From assembly GCF_003362805.1 (NCBI RefSeq), contig NZ_QNQT01000001.1, positions 806,001 through 870,000 on the forward strand: DNA of 64,000 nucleotides, read 5' to 3'. The stretch comes from Neobacillus piezotolerans. Its GTDB lineage: Bacteria; Bacillota; Bacilli; Bacillales; Cytobacillaceae. The notes below the pieces were generated by a model. It was given only the letters and a program-made list of their open reading frames with translations. It searched no databases and had not been told where the DNA came from. Below, one piece after another: positions 28,394 through 37,291 of this stretch. The stretch's first letter is position 1, and each line of letters begins with the position of its first letter. The position numbers and the translations under genes were made by a program.

Positions 28394-28440
28394 AGATGCT
28401 GGGATTTTCAGTTTCTGAAATGGCCCGGCATCTTTTTTTA
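28394..28440. terminator. Repeat-type terminator hairpin between convergent genes, copy A
   Basis: A 40-base hairpin at 28394-28433: AGATGCTGGGATTTTCAG pairs with CTGAAATGGCCCGGCATCT, followed by a T-run. A near-identical copy lies at 32105-32144. Confidence 0.9.
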
Positions 28441-28450
28441 TACCCAATAT

Positions 28451-28984
28451 TTATTCCGTTGCTTCGGTATAAACAGCAATTAGCACTGAAGCAACTTCAT
28501 CTCCGATATTTTTTACATAGTGAGGAACGCTCGCGCACCAGCTGAACGTATCTCCTTCTTCAAGGATATAGGAGTCTTCCCCTTGCTCCGCGAGAATTTT
28601 GCCTTTAAGGACCAGATGGCATTCTTCTCCTTCATGCGCATTTTTTCCACCGGTGGAAGCGCCAGGAGGGAATTCTACCATTCGTATACTTAATCCTCCC
28701 ATTGACGCCAAATGCTCAACCTTCATATCAGACTCGTTGGAAGTCATTACTTGCCGTTCATTTTTCCTTATGACCGACATTTGTTCATTTTTTTCTAAAA
28801 GTAGATATGGTAAAGGGACTCTTAAGAAGCTAGCGATCGTTTGCAATGTATTGATTGATGGAGAAGTGTTATTGTTTTCAACATTGCTGATAAAACCTTT
28901 CGAAAGCCCTGTGCCTTCGCAAATTTGCGCAATTGTGATGTTCTTTCTTTTTCTAATTGTTCGGATTTTGGAACCGATATCCAT
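28451..28984 (-). CDS. XRE-family regulator with cupin sensor domain
   Basis: 177 residues: a lambda-repressor-type helix-turn-helix (about 7-61, with ITIAQICEGTGLSKGFISNV and SPSINTLQTIASFL) joined to a C-terminal cupin (about 105-172, with GGKNAHEGEECHLVLKGK and the second motif FSWCASVPHYVKN). The cupin presumably binds a small ligand or metal and adjusts DNA binding. It is divergent from the hydrolase/dioxygenase/DoxX genes and may control them. A 9-bp direct repeat AGTAAACTT occurs on both sides of the shared promoter region (29016-29024 and 29102-29110) as a candidate operator. Confidence 0.88.
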   Translation of the reverse strand: MDIGSKIRTIRKRKNITIAQICEGTGLSKGFISNVENNNTSPSINTLQTIASFLRVPLPYLLLEKNEQMSVIRKNERQVMTSNESDMKVEHLASMGGLSIRMVEFPPGASTGGKNAHEGEECHLVLKGKILAEQGEDSYILEEGDTFSWCASVPHYVKNIGDEVASVLIAVYTEATE

Positions 28985-29048
28985 TTCCTATCACCCCTCC
29001 AAAAAGTTTCTTAATAGTAAACTTAATTTCATATTACCAAAAAAATCG

Positions 29049-29078
29049 TTGACATGCCATATTTCCTTTTGGTATTGT
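29049..29078 (+). promoter_or_regulatory. Predicted promoter of the mhq-like genes
   Basis: TTGACA (29049-29054) and TATTGT (29073-29078) with 18-base spacing, between the divergent XRE-cupin gene and the hydrolase. AGTAAACTT repeats flank it, suggesting control by the divergent regulator. Confidence 0.6.
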
Positions 29079-29183
29079 ATGAAAGAACAAAGATTCATAT
29101 AAGTAAACTTTTCGAGGTCGATCATTTTACTATGAATTGTTTTGTGGGTTTATCATCATTTTATATACAAGGAGGTGTGGCTA

Positions 29184-29837
29184 TTGGAAACAGAGATGAT
29201 TTATGAACTTCGCCGTCCGAGGAATGTTGTTCAAGGTGAAAAATATCCCGCAATATTTGTTATGCACGGGATAGGAAGCAATGAACAAAACATGCTTTCT
29301 TTAGTAAATGGCTTGGAAGATCGCTTTTTTATCTTCAGTGTAAGGGGCCATCTGCCTCATGGACCTGGCTTTGCTTATTTTACGATTGAAGGATACGGCA
29401 AACCTCACCGGGAAGTTTTTGACGAGGGAATCAATAAATTATCAGCCTTTATAGATTATGCTACCGAGAAATACCCGGTGGACTCTAACAAGGTTTACTT
29501 GATGGGCTTTAGCCAGGGAGCGATTGTTTCGATGACATTGGCACTTAGCCTTGGAAGCAAAATTAAAGGCACGGTAGCTCTTAGTGGTTATATTCCACAA
29601 TTTGTTAAGGAAGAATACACGATAAACCCCGGCAAACAGTTATCTTTGTTTATCTCACATGGGGAATACGACAATGTTCTGCCTTATGAATGGGGAAAAG
29701 AAAATGTGGAATTTTTTACTCAGCTTGAGGTGCCGGTCACGTTTAAATCGTATCCGGAAGGACATACCGTTACCTTGGAAAATCTACGGGATTTTCAAGC
29801 CTGGATTTTAAACGATTTACAAAGGGAAACTGCCTGA
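29184..29837 (+). CDS. Alpha/beta hydrolase, phospholipase/carboxylesterase type (MhqD-like)
   Basis: 217-residue cytoplasmic alpha/beta hydrolase. The nucleophile elbow is GFSQGA (Ser near residue 112), the oxyanion segment PAIFVMHGIGSNEQNM near 26-41, the acid in SHGEYDNVLPYEWG and the histidine in YPEGHTVTLE. Length and motifs match the YodD/MhqD group induced by quinones and catechols in B. subtilis. I chose TTG 29184 because GGAGG lies eight bases upstream; the GTG at 29142 lacks a site. The dioxygenase gene begins 21 bases later, so they form an operon. Confidence 0.85.
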   Translation: METEMIYELRRPRNVVQGEKYPAIFVMHGIGSNEQNMLSLVNGLEDRFFIFSVRGHLPHGPGFAYFTIEGYGKPHREVFDEGINKLSAFIDYATEKYPVDSNKVYLMGFSQGAIVSMTLALSLGSKIKGTVALSGYIPQFVKEEYTINPGKQLSLFISHGEYDNVLPYEWGKENVEFFTQLEVPVTFKSYPEGHTVTLENLRDFQAWILNDLQRETA

Positions 29838-29858
29838 GAAAGATAGGAGGGAAATGAA

Positions 29859-30638
29859 GTGCTGCCATCATTTTTTATCGCTCATGGTTCTCCAATGCTG
29901 GCCATTGAGAATAACGATTACACCCAATTCTTAAATCAATTGGGCCGGGACCTTCCACGTCCAAAAGCGATTGTGTTGTTTTCCGCCCATTGGGAATCGG
30001 GGGTCCAACAGGTGAGCCGGGTCGATCAATATCGGACGATTTATGATTTCGGCGGTTTTGATCGCTCTTTATACACGATTGAGTATCCTGCTCACGGGAG
30101 CAACGAAATCGCTGGGGAAATAGAGGACCTTTTCACTAAAAACGGCATTCCCTTTAAAAATGAGACAACTCGCGGGCTTGACCATGGGGCATGGGTGGTT
30201 CTTCGAATGCTTTATCCGGATGCAAATATACCGGTAATTGCGATGTCGGTGAATCCAGCTCTTCCACCAGAGGAGCAATATAAAATTGGAGCCGCTTTAT
30301 CAGGTTTAAGAGAAAAAGACATATTAATTATCGGAAGCGGAGGAACCGTACACAATCTGGGCGCTTTGAAGTGGGCAGATAACGGAAAGGCTGACTCCTG
30401 GGCGCTGGAATTTGATGATTGGTTGGCAGGCAACCTTGAAAAATGGGATCTGGAATCACTTTTCAACTATAATTCACTTGCTCCTAATGCGTCACTAGCT
30501 GTCCCGCCATATGGGAATGAGCATTTTGTTCCAATTTTTTATGCAATGGGTGCAGCTGATAATCAGCCAAAGGCGGCTTTACTTCACCGCAGTTTTCGAT
30601 ATGGGAACCTAAGTCACAGTGTATGGCAATTTGGATAA
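29859..30638 (+). CDS. Class III extradiol dioxygenase, DODA/YgiD type
   Basis: 259 residues of the 4,5-DOPA-dioxygenase-like family, zinc- or iron-dependent ring-cleaving enzymes. Metal-ligand positions are seen as His9 in FFIAHGSP, His in LFSAHWESG near 46, and His in GLDHGAWVVLRMLYP and GTVHNLGAL. The GTG start has AGGAGG eight bases upstream. Activity is probably cleavage of a catechol-like compound, which fits the neighbouring hydrolase and DoxX genes. In B. subtilis the corresponding mhq genes use a different, VOC-type dioxygenase, so this is a functional analogue rather than an orthologue (inference). Confidence 0.88.
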   Translation: MLPSFFIAHGSPMLAIENNDYTQFLNQLGRDLPRPKAIVLFSAHWESGVQQVSRVDQYRTIYDFGGFDRSLYTIEYPAHGSNEIAGEIEDLFTKNGIPFKNETTRGLDHGAWVVLRMLYPDANIPVIAMSVNPALPPEEQYKIGAALSGLREKDILIIGSGGTVHNLGALKWADNGKADSWALEFDDWLAGNLEKWDLESLFNYNSLAPNASLAVPPYGNEHFVPIFYAMGAADNQPKAALLHRSFRYGNLSHSVWQFG

Positions 30639-30781
30639 AGGCAAAGGATTCAACAGAGATTCCGAAAGTAAATGTTATCGCCTTTTTAAAATTAATAAGC
30701 AATGAATAAATGCAATCATTTATCTCGAAATGAGAAGGATTAATGTCAAGATAAAAAAATATGAATTTGGAGTGAAACTTA

Positions 30782-31183
30782 ATGGAAAAGAAACATGAAA
30801 TCGGAGCACTTATTATACGAGTAACTTTAGGGGTATTGTTTTTTGCCCATGGGCTTGCAAAGTTCCAGGGGGGAATTGAAAATACGGTTGGCTGGTTCGC
30901 CAGCATTGGATTGCCAGGATTTTTGGCTTATGCAGTCGCATTGCTTGAAGTAATCGGTGGGATTGCGTTGGTTATTGGATTAGGGACTAGGATTGTGTCT
31001 GGTTTATTAGCAGTGTTATTAATCGGTGCAATTTTCAAAGTAAAACTTGCGGTTGGTTTACTAGGCAATGGCCAAATGGCTGGCTATGAATTGGATTTGG
31101 CATTCCTGGCAATGGCGGTAGTTTTGGTAATTACGGGTAGCAAGTTATATTCTGTAGACAACCTTTTTAATAAAAAGGATTAA
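30782..31183 (+). CDS. DoxX-family membrane protein (MhqP/YfiD-like)
   Basis: 133 residues with four membrane helices (about 7-27, 45-66, 71-90 and 104-125). The DoxX pattern is clear: LIIRVTLGVLFFAHGLAKFQ, GWFASIGLPGFLAYAVALLE and GARLVSG-like GTRIVSGLLAV. DoxX proteins of this size appear with quinone- or catechol-stress genes, for example MhqP. It lies 143 bases after the dioxygenase and shares the strand. A terminator follows. Confidence 0.88.
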   Translation: MEKKHEIGALIIRVTLGVLFFAHGLAKFQGGIENTVGWFASIGLPGFLAYAVALLEVIGGIALVIGLGTRIVSGLLAVLLIGAIFKVKLAVGLLGNGQMAGYELDLAFLAMAVVLVITGSKLYSVDNLFNKKD

Positions 31184-31212
31184 TAAACTTAATTAATAGA
31201 CAAATAACCGCA

Positions 31213-31245
31213 AAAAGGGGTCCGTAAAAACGGATCCCTTTCTGT
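31213..31245. terminator. Terminator between convergent genes
   Basis: AAGGGGTCCG (31215-31224) pairs with CGGATCCCTT (31231-31240) around TAAAAA; T-rich on both sides. Confidence 0.85.
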
Positions 31246-31258
31246 GGTTTTATTATCC

Positions 31259-31963
31259 CTATGAAGCATTAATAGGTGAAACGGATTTATTCTTTTTATA
31301 AAAAACAATTCCAAGGGCAACATGCGCAACAAGTGTAACCAACCAAAAAACCGGAATAAGAACGAAGGGGAACGTAAAGCCCAAAAAGTTCGATAAAAAG
31401 ACTAGGAGCATAATAGCCGCTGAAATCATGTACAATGCACGGATATATAATGGAACCAACTTACGAGCAAGAATAATAAAAATCACTATCCCTAATCCCC
31501 ACAACAAATTAGCTGTATCGATTCTAGATTCTACTATTTGGAATACTGTCATTTGAATTTCTTTTAACAATTCCTGTTGCTCGGCTGTAGCATTTCCATA
31601 CCGCTTTGCCATATCCAGAGCAGCTGTCCATTGAAGATTTCCAGCAGACATCGGAATAATAAATCCAATCCCGATTGCCCCCAGAAAGGTACTTTTAATT
31701 GGGTTTTCATTTTTGAAAAACCCTGCTAATGCAATAAAGAAAACAGCAACAGAACCCCATAGTAAATTAAGAGACAAACCGGCCAATCTCAACCCTATCG
31801 GTTTTTCTGACGCGGAAATCATGTAAGCTAATTCAATAGGTGTATCCCCACTGGAACTCAATAATATACCTATGGATAAAAACAAAAGCAGGACTGGAAG
31901 AGGTAAAAAAAATATGAACCTCGAAAGAAAATGAAGCCACATTTTTTCTTCGGTACCTCTCAT
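31259..31963 (-). CDS. Uncharacterised multi-pass membrane protein
   Basis: 234 residues with about six hydrophobic helices and a short soluble loop around 106-130 (AALDMAKRYGNATAEQQELL). I do not recognise the family; the loop resembles those in DUF4386-like proteins but the match is weak. I chose ATG 31963, seven bases after AGGGGGT; an in-frame ATG 45 bases earlier has no site. It converges on the DoxX gene and is separated from the carboxypeptidase by a terminator, so it is probably alone. Confidence 0.65.
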   Translation of the reverse strand: MRGTEEKMWLHFLSRFIFFLPLPVLLLFLSIGILLSSSGDTPIELAYMISASEKPIGLRLAGLSLNLLWGSVAVFFIALAGFFKNENPIKSTFLGAIGIGFIIPMSAGNLQWTAALDMAKRYGNATAEQQELLKEIQMTVFQIVESRIDTANLLWGLGIVIFIILARKLVPLYIRALYMISAAIMLLVFLSNFLGFTFPFVLIPVFWLVTLVAHVALGIVFYKKNKSVSPINAS

Positions 31964-32104
31964 TAAAATACCCCCTAATAAAATCCCATTTTTTACTCTA
32001 AACCACACTATGTTTGTAGAGGAAGTATTATGATAAACAGGAATACATTTTTTATAATTGAATGAGAGTGTAGATATAGTGTGCTTAAATCGATCGACAC
32101 AAAA

Positions 32105-32144
32105 AGATGCCGGGCTTTTCAGTATCTGAAAGGGCCCGGCATCT
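32105..32144 (-). terminator. Repeat-type terminator of the carboxypeptidase gene, copy B
   Basis: AGATGCCGGGCTTTTCAG pairs with CTGAAAGGGCCCGGCATCT; on the minus strand TTTTTGTG follows. It differs from the copy at 28394 in four of forty bases, and two of the changes are a compensatory A-T to C-G pair. Confidence 0.9.
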
Positions 32145-32150
32145 TTTGCA

Positions 32151-34550
32151 TTACTTGATTGTTATTTTCACAGAATTAAAGTTCGCCGAATTGTTGAGCG
32201 GGTTGTAGCTTTTCTCGATATTGCCCGCGGCGTCGACAGCGAACCAGTTGAGTACAGTCGTTTTATCAATTTTCAGTGTTTCAGCCGGTTCGCGCGTTCC
32301 AGAAAGGCGGAGGTGCGCTGACTGGAAGGTTGGTCGGGTTCCATCAAGCGTATAATAGATGGTGGCCGCTTCGCTGGTTTCAAATGCCACTTCAACCGGC
32401 CCTTGGAAAGTGCCGTTTCCTGGCACCGCTTTTGTCGATGGCGGCTGCTTATCCTTTGATTGGTTGTAGGCGACCTTGATCAAACCGATTAGTCCATTCG
32501 CGAATTCCATTGCTTCCTCATGCCCCTCTTCGAAAGGAGGCTGGAATCCAACTAGACTCCATCTATTCCTACTGGAATCCCAAAGGTCCGCGCCAACTTC
32601 AAAATTCCAAGCGTAAATGCCTTTTTCATACCAGAGGTAATCCGCAGAATTACCGGCGGCGGAATAAAGGACATCAGGGATAGGGCCGGTGCGGCTTGGC
32701 AGGATGACTGTTCCGCGATGATCCTGGATATCGTTCAGGATTTCATTGGAAGCTGCCCAGTAGAATGCCTCCTGGCCGGCAGTTGGGCGAGGCAGCGTTT
32801 CACGTTTAGGATTGTAGGCACCTGGAGACCACATGAAGTAACCGCCATAGCTGTGAATGTTCATTGCGAATTTGATATTCGGATTTTTGTCTGCGAGCCA
32901 AATTAGGTTCCTTGATTCTGGTTCGGAATTTTCAGCAGGCCCCGCATAGGTTGAGCTCAAGCAGTTCGTATTGGAGGCGCCAACGTATCCATCAAACACA
33001 GATCCGACGGAATGGTTACGGTTAAGGTCGACTCCCCAGCCATTGCGGTTTCCGGGATCGGATTGCGTAGGCCCGCAGTGGTTCGTCATATTTTTCCGTT
33101 GCATATTGTAGTCATAGAAACTGTAGAGCGCGCCATCAGGATTGACGGACGGAATCAGGAAAATATCGAGGTTATTCACCAGCTGCTTCGTTTCTCCGTC
33201 ATGCGCGTAGTTCCGCAAGAGCCGCTCGGCTGTTTCAATCGTGACAAGCGGAGTAACCCATTCTCGGGCATGCTCCTGCGCGTAGCCAAGAACTCCCGGC
33301 TTGGAACCGTCACGGTGCTTGCCGATGCGGATCGCTTTAACGGTTTGCGGCTCGCGGGCGATATGGGCCGGTGCGTTTAGGTTATCGGACAGTTTTGCCG
33401 ACCCTGCCGCCACAATTCCGGTGCCTGTATTGCCGCGGTAAGTGGTTGCAGTTACAAGGTTGCCCGCTTTTGAATTAAGGGCGGAAACAACTTGGCTTGC
33501 CGTGCTTATTAGTTTACCGGAAGAATCAGTTGCCAAATCAACGATTACTTTGCTGTCATCAACTGTGACGGTTAGCGGCTGGCTAGATTTTCCCGGATTT
33601 TTAAACTCAACGGTAATATCGTTTCCGCCTTCATGGCCCCATGCTTTTGAGGAAACAACAACTGCTGAATTGGTGACGGATCCGATTGTCGCCTGGGCGA
33701 GGCGGCGGTACCCGTTTGTCTTGTTTGGCATTTCAATGATTTCGACTAAATCAGGAAATTCCTTGGCGAGCTTCTCTGCTCTTTCATACAACTCGTATGG
33801 GTCCATATAATGGTCAACGAAGTCTTTCACGTAGTGTTTTTTCGGGCTGCCCTTTTTGTCTTCACCTAGCCATTGGGTGACAGCGCTAGTTGCAGAACCG
33901 CCAAGATTGCTCGAGATCGTAATGCTTTCAGGAATGGCTGTAACCGGCAGCTCCATCCAGTGGTACATATACTCCCCATAGTCCACGAACCGGCTTAGTG
34001 AAGCAGTTTTTTCGACCCCATTTTCAACCCACTTCGCAGTCAGGGCAGTGCTCGCGCTTGTTCCGGCGCTTGACTTTGCTTCAACATACAGGAAGGTCGC
34101 TGACTGGTTGGTGTAGTGGTTGGCGCGCAGCACCTTAATGGTGTCTTCAGCCGCCGCGATAGTGGATTCCTGCTGTACTGCCGCGTTTCTTTCCGCGGTC
34201 CGTTGGTTCCACTGGGCTTCCGTAATCAGTGTTTCTTTCACGGTGATTCCGTGCTTTCTCAATTCTTCGATTTCTGAAGGTGTTACAACAACATCAACAT
34301 CCAATTCTTCACCGTGCTGGTGAACCCTGTGGGTCAGGTCGATACCCATTTCAACCAGCTTATCAAGAGCCTTTTTATTCGGCACTTGAAGCTGGACAAT
34401 GGAAAGCGACTCCTCCGGCAGTATCTGTTCACCCTCAAGCTGCTGGGCACCCGTTACCGCCGGAACACCAAGTCCGGGGTACAGGGTAGTGAAACTCAAT
34501 GCGCTGATTGTCGTTGCCATGATGAGGCCTTGCATCACTTTCTTTTTCAT
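32151..34550 (-). CDS. Secreted M14 zinc carboxypeptidase with a large insertion and chitobiase-like C-terminal domain
   Basis: 799 residues. Signal peptide to about residue 38, then a prodomain-like region to about 240. The M14 domain begins near FVDHYMDPYELYERAEKL. Zinc motif HAREW is near 427, the second zinc His in MNIHSYGGYFMWSPG near 590, and the catalytic Glu in WNFEVGADLWD near 655. A roughly 100-residue insertion (about 297-400) rich in Ser, Thr and Val splits the domain before the zinc motif. The C-terminal 90 residues, with PPSTKAVPGNGTFQGPVEV and IYYTLDGTRPT, match the chitobiase C-terminal/Ig-like module. It should trim C-terminal residues from extracellular peptides. Start ATG 34550 has GGAGG eight bases upstream. 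Confidence 0.9.
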   Translation of the reverse strand: MKKKVMQGLIMATTISALSFTTLYPGLGVPAVTGAQQLEGEQILPEESLSIVQLQVPNKKALDKLVEMGIDLTHRVHQHGEELDVDVVVTPSEIEELRKHGITVKETLITEAQWNQRTAERNAAVQQESTIAAAEDTIKVLRANHYTNQSATFLYVEAKSSAGTSASTALTAKWVENGVEKTASLSRFVDYGEYMYHWMELPVTAIPESITISSNLGGSATSAVTQWLGEDKKGSPKKHYVKDFVDHYMDPYELYERAEKLAKEFPDLVEIIEMPNKTNGYRRLAQATIGSVTNSAVVVSSKAWGHEGGNDITVEFKNPGKSSQPLTVTVDDSKVIVDLATDSSGKLISTASQVVSALNSKAGNLVTATTYRGNTGTGIVAAGSAKLSDNLNAPAHIAREPQTVKAIRIGKHRDGSKPGVLGYAQEHAREWVTPLVTIETAERLLRNYAHDGETKQLVNNLDIFLIPSVNPDGALYSFYDYNMQRKNMTNHCGPTQSDPGNRNGWGVDLNRNHSVGSVFDGYVGASNTNCLSSTYAGPAENSEPESRNLIWLADKNPNIKFAMNIHSYGGYFMWSPGAYNPKRETLPRPTAGQEAFYWAASNEILNDIQDHRGTVILPSRTGPIPDVLYSAAGNSADYLWYEKGIYAWNFEVGADLWDSSRNRWSLVGFQPPFEEGHEEAMEFANGLIGLIKVAYNQSKDKQPPSTKAVPGNGTFQGPVEVAFETSEAATIYYTLDGTRPTFQSAHLRLSGTREPAETLKIDKTTVLNWFAVDAAGNIEKSYNPLNNSANFNSVKITIK

Positions 34551-34947
34551 CCTACACACCTCCTATGTAGTTCCACTATTGTGGACAACCCCATTATAGA
34601 TTAATTATTCTGAAAACTATCTAGGTATTAAGTCAGTATTTTTTTAAACTTTACCTTTCATAAAAATTTCCCAATATAGCTCTTATAGGTATTAAGGGGG
34701 ATGTACGAGTTTTGCTGATCTATGAGTATCCTAATTTGGAATTTATCTGAATTAGTTGCAGTCCTTAAGAGTTCCAGCAGTGGGATAGCGATTTTTGAAT
34801 TATTGATCTCTATTTGTAAAAAAAGTGGCGGCGTCCCATGAATCGGGTTTACTTATGATTGGACTAAATAAGCTTAATTCTGGATGAGCGACAAAGAATG
34901 GGCAAAATCCTGAAGAGGTGTCGCTCAAATCGGATGTGCATTTAAGG

Positions 34948-35040
34948 ATATCGGAAACTTTTTGGATTTTATCCGGGAATTTTCAAATATATCGGGAACT
35001 TTTTCGAATATATCCGGGAATTTTTCATTTTAACCGGGAC
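34948..35040. repeat. Short degenerate tandem repeat, about 21-base unit
   Basis: About four and a half diverged units: ATCGGAAACTTTTTGGATTTT, ATCCGGGAATTTTCAAATAT, ATCGGGAACTTTTTCGAATA, ATCCGGGAATTTTTCATTTT and ACCGGGAC. Intergenic, no reading frame. Too irregular and too short for CRISPR. Confidence 0.6.
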
Positions 35041-35136
35041 AGTCACTTTTTGGACACTATTGCAAGTGGAAAACTACACTGTGACAGTAGTTTTCCAATG
35101 CCTAAACCCCTAATAAAATTTCCACCATCAATACAA

Positions 35137-35163
35137 AAAGGACCCACAAGAAAGGGGTCCTTT
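35137..35163 (-). terminator. Terminator of the LysM-GH18 gene
   Basis: AAAGGACCC (35137-35145) pairs with GGGTCCTTT (35155-35163); a TTTTTGTAT tail follows on the minus strand. Confidence 0.88.
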
Positions 35164-35171
35164 AACTTAAA

Positions 35172-36587
35172 TTATGTCTTCTTCCTCACCCTGAAATTCG
35201 ACCTGAGCACTGGCCAGTTTTGCGGGAGGGGAGGGCCGAGGACCCAGTAGCTGACGCCTCGTAAACCGTATTGCTTCACCAGGTCGTATTTTGCCTGCAT
35301 GCTTCGGGCGTCTTCGAACCAGACTTCATGCTGCTGGCCGGTATCATCGGTATATCTGAAAATTGGGGCTTGATACGTTTCGTTGTACTGGATGGCCTGG
35401 TCGTAGCGGGCGGCAAGGTCGACGGCACTTTTCAAATTGACCGTCTTTGCATAAGTGCCCTTGACCCAGGGGATCTTCCAGTCGCGCCCATAGAGAGGGA
35501 CGCCCATCATGATTTTACCCGGGGGGATAGCGGTAACGGCGTAATCGAGCACTTTCCGTACCTCGGTAATCGGAGCGATTGCCCATGGTTCGCCGCCGGC
35601 CCAGCCCCATTCATAGGTCATTAGCACAACGAAATCAACAATCGCGCCATGGGCGGGGTAGTCGTGGGCTTCATAGAGCAAGCCTGGCTGGTTGGCGCTG
35701 ACTTTCGGGGCAAGGGCCGTTGAGAGTGTAAAGCCAGCTGGATGGAGCCGGGCGGCCGCTTTTCTTAAAAATGCATTGTAGTTCTCCCTGTCTTCTGGAA
35801 AAACGTATTCAAAATCGATATTCAAGCCCGTATAACCTTTTTCCCTCATACGAGCCAGGATGTTTGCCAGAAGCGTGTCCTGGACAGCGGAGTTGCGTAA
35901 TATTGCCGCCGCCCGGTCAGAGCTGAACGAGCCTCCGACAGTATTTGTGATCGTGAGCAATGGCGCGGTGTTCGTCGCTTTAGCAGCCTGAAGGACTCGG
36001 GTATCCTGCAAATTTGCCAAAGAGCCGTCTTCGTTCACGCCATAGGAGAAAGGCGAAAGATAGGTGAAAAGATTGCCCCGCGAAATGACTTCTCTTTGGC
36101 CCTGTTCGTCCATCCTCGTTATATAGGTGTTCACTTCTTTGATAGGCTTGGCTTCTGCGGGAATCCGCAGTACCTGACCGGGATAAATCAAGGATGGGTT
36201 GGCGAGGGCATTCGCTCCGACAATCTGGGCAACTGTCACGCCGTACCGATTCGCGATAGCCCAAAGCGTTTCCCCCGCGCGTATTGTATGGCGGAAGTAG
36301 GGGATGAATAGCGTCTGGCCAACAACAATCAAAGAAGGGTTGGCGATATTGTTGAAGCTTGCAATCTTCTGTACAGTGACGCCGTAACGTGCTGCGATCT
36401 GGGAAAGCGTATCGCCCTGTTCGACGACATATTCCTTATCCGGTTCGGGAATTGCCAGCGATTCCCCAACAACCAGCCGATTCGGGTTTTCCAATTCATT
36501 AACGGCAACGATCTGGCTGATCGTGGTCCGGTTCGTCTGCGCCAGCTTCCAGAGGGAATCCCCCGGTTTTATTACATAAATCCTCAT
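35172..36587 (-). CDS. LysM glycosyl hydrolase family 18 protein (YaaH/SleL type)
   Basis: 471 residues: three LysM peptidoglycan-binding repeats at about 2-46, 50-94 and 98-142, opening [19 protein letters not shown], then a GH18 domain. The catalytic motif region is [13 protein letters not shown], with Glu in the DFE triplet, and the barrel closes with [16 protein letters not shown]. Family members are spore-cortex-lytic N-acetylglucosaminidases acting at germination. The known YaaH has two LysM repeats; this one has three. There is no signal peptide, which suits a mother-cell-made spore protein. Start ATG 36587 has AGGGGTGAA upstream; an upstream ATG at 36683 would add 32 non-family residues. 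Confidence 0.9.
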   Translation of the reverse strand: MRIYVIKPGDSLWKLAQTNRTTISQIVAVNELENPNRLVVGESLAIPEPDKEYVVEQGDTLSQIAARYGVTVQKIASFNNIANPSLIVVGQTLFIPYFRHTIRAGETLWAIANRYGVTVAQIVGANALANPSLIYPGQVLRIPAEAKPIKEVNTYITRMDEQGQREVISRGNLFTYLSPFSYGVNEDGSLANLQDTRVLQAAKATNTAPLLTITNTVGGSFSSDRAAAILRNSAVQDTLLANILARMREKGYTGLNIDFEYVFPEDRENYNAFLRKAAARLHPAGFTLSTALAPKVSANQPGLLYEAHDYPAHGAIVDFVVLMTYEWGWAGGEPWAIAPITEVRKVLDYAVTAIPPGKIMMGVPLYGRDWKIPWVKGTYAKTVNLKSAVDLAARYDQAIQYNETYQAPIFRYTDDTGQQHEVWFEDARSMQAKYDLVKQYGLRGVSYWVLGPPLPQNWPVLRSNFRVRKKT

Positions 36588-36648
36588 CGCTTCACCCCTG
36601 AACATATCATTTCTTATAAAGGTATGCAGGCAGGGAAGCTCTTCATGA

Positions 36649-37029
36649 TTATGGGGAAGATTGTTCGCGCGCTTTTTCTTCAACCATCAGGACTTCTCGA
36701 AATCCGTCGTCGCCAATGGACTGGGCCATTTTCACTTTTGTCATATAGGAGGCCCTTGCGATTAAGTGTGCTGAAACTGGGGCGGTCAGGAACACGAACA
36801 AGATCCCGAGAAACAACCTGACGCTAAAATAACCTTCATTAAAGAGAAAGAATACAAAGGTGCCTACTAGCGTGAACAAAACGCCCAGCGTGGAACTTTT
36901 TGATGCCGCGTGTGACCGTGTATAAACGTCCGGGAGCCTAATTAATCCAAAGGAACTCAATAAACTGGCGAGTGTGCCAGTTAAAATGAGGAAACCGGCA
37001 ATGATTTCACTGATCGCGCCTGGATTCAA
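36649..37029 (-). CDS. mrpG: Na+/H+ antiporter subunit MrpG
   Basis: 126 residues with three membrane helices, matching MrpG in length. Family segments are [21 protein letters not shown] near 13-33 and [16 protein letters not shown] after it, with [20 protein letters not shown] near 75-94. I chose TTG 37029 since AAAGGGG lies eight bases upstream, overlapping the end of mrpF by 23 bases; an ATG at 37119 would add 30 residues unlike the family. Last gene of the mrp operon. Confidence 0.9.
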   Translation of the reverse strand: MNPGAISEIIAGFLILTGTLASLLSSFGLIRLPDVYTRSHAASKSSTLGVLFTLVGTFVFFLFNEGYFSVRLFLGILFVFLTAPVSAHLIARASYMTKVKMAQSIGDDGFREVLMVEEKAREQSSP

Positions 37030-37291
37030 TTGCGACACCCCTTTCAAGGAACCTTGCGAATGCAAGTGTTCCAATAAAGGATAAAATGCCAATGAGCAGG
37101 ATGACTTCAAAAAACGCATGCGTTCTTAAGATGACCGAGCTGACGGCAACAGCCGCGATTGACGTGATTCCGATCGAGTCCAGCGCCTGAATCCTGTCAG
37201 TTGAGGATGGCCCTTTTATTAAGCGGTAAAATGTCGCAAGGATTGAAAGGGCCAGAAAGAACAAAGATAGTTTTAAAATTAATTCAAACAT
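37007..37291 (-). CDS. mrpF: Na+/H+ antiporter subunit MrpF
   Basis: 94 residues with three helices and the MrpF-type core YRLIKGPSSTDRIQALDSIG near 22-41. The length is that of the family. It overlaps mrpE at its start by 13 bases and mrpG at its end. MrpE, F and G are accessory subunits needed for assembly and cation transport. Confidence 0.93.
   Translation of the reverse strand: MFELILKLSLFFLALSILATFYRLIKGPSSTDRIQALDSIGITSIAAVAVSSVILRTHAFFEVILLIGILSFIGTLAFARFLERGVAIESRRDQ

Larger units (their letters stand above)
34560..35171. other. Intergenic region with tandem-like repeats and a terminator
   Basis: 612 bases without a gene. The parts recognised are the 21-base repeat array at 34948-35040 and the terminator near 35137-35163. 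The rest, including the likely carboxypeptidase promoter region near 34580-34650, shows no clear box pair. Confidence 0.4.

Noticed and set aside
34280-34604. Several plus-strand frames opposite the carboxypeptidase gene
   Set aside because: They are mirror frames of a strongly supported gene, with no sites of their own.
34948-35040. Repeat array considered as CRISPR
   Set aside because: Units are about 21 bases, diverged and without unique spacers, and no cas gene lies in the window.
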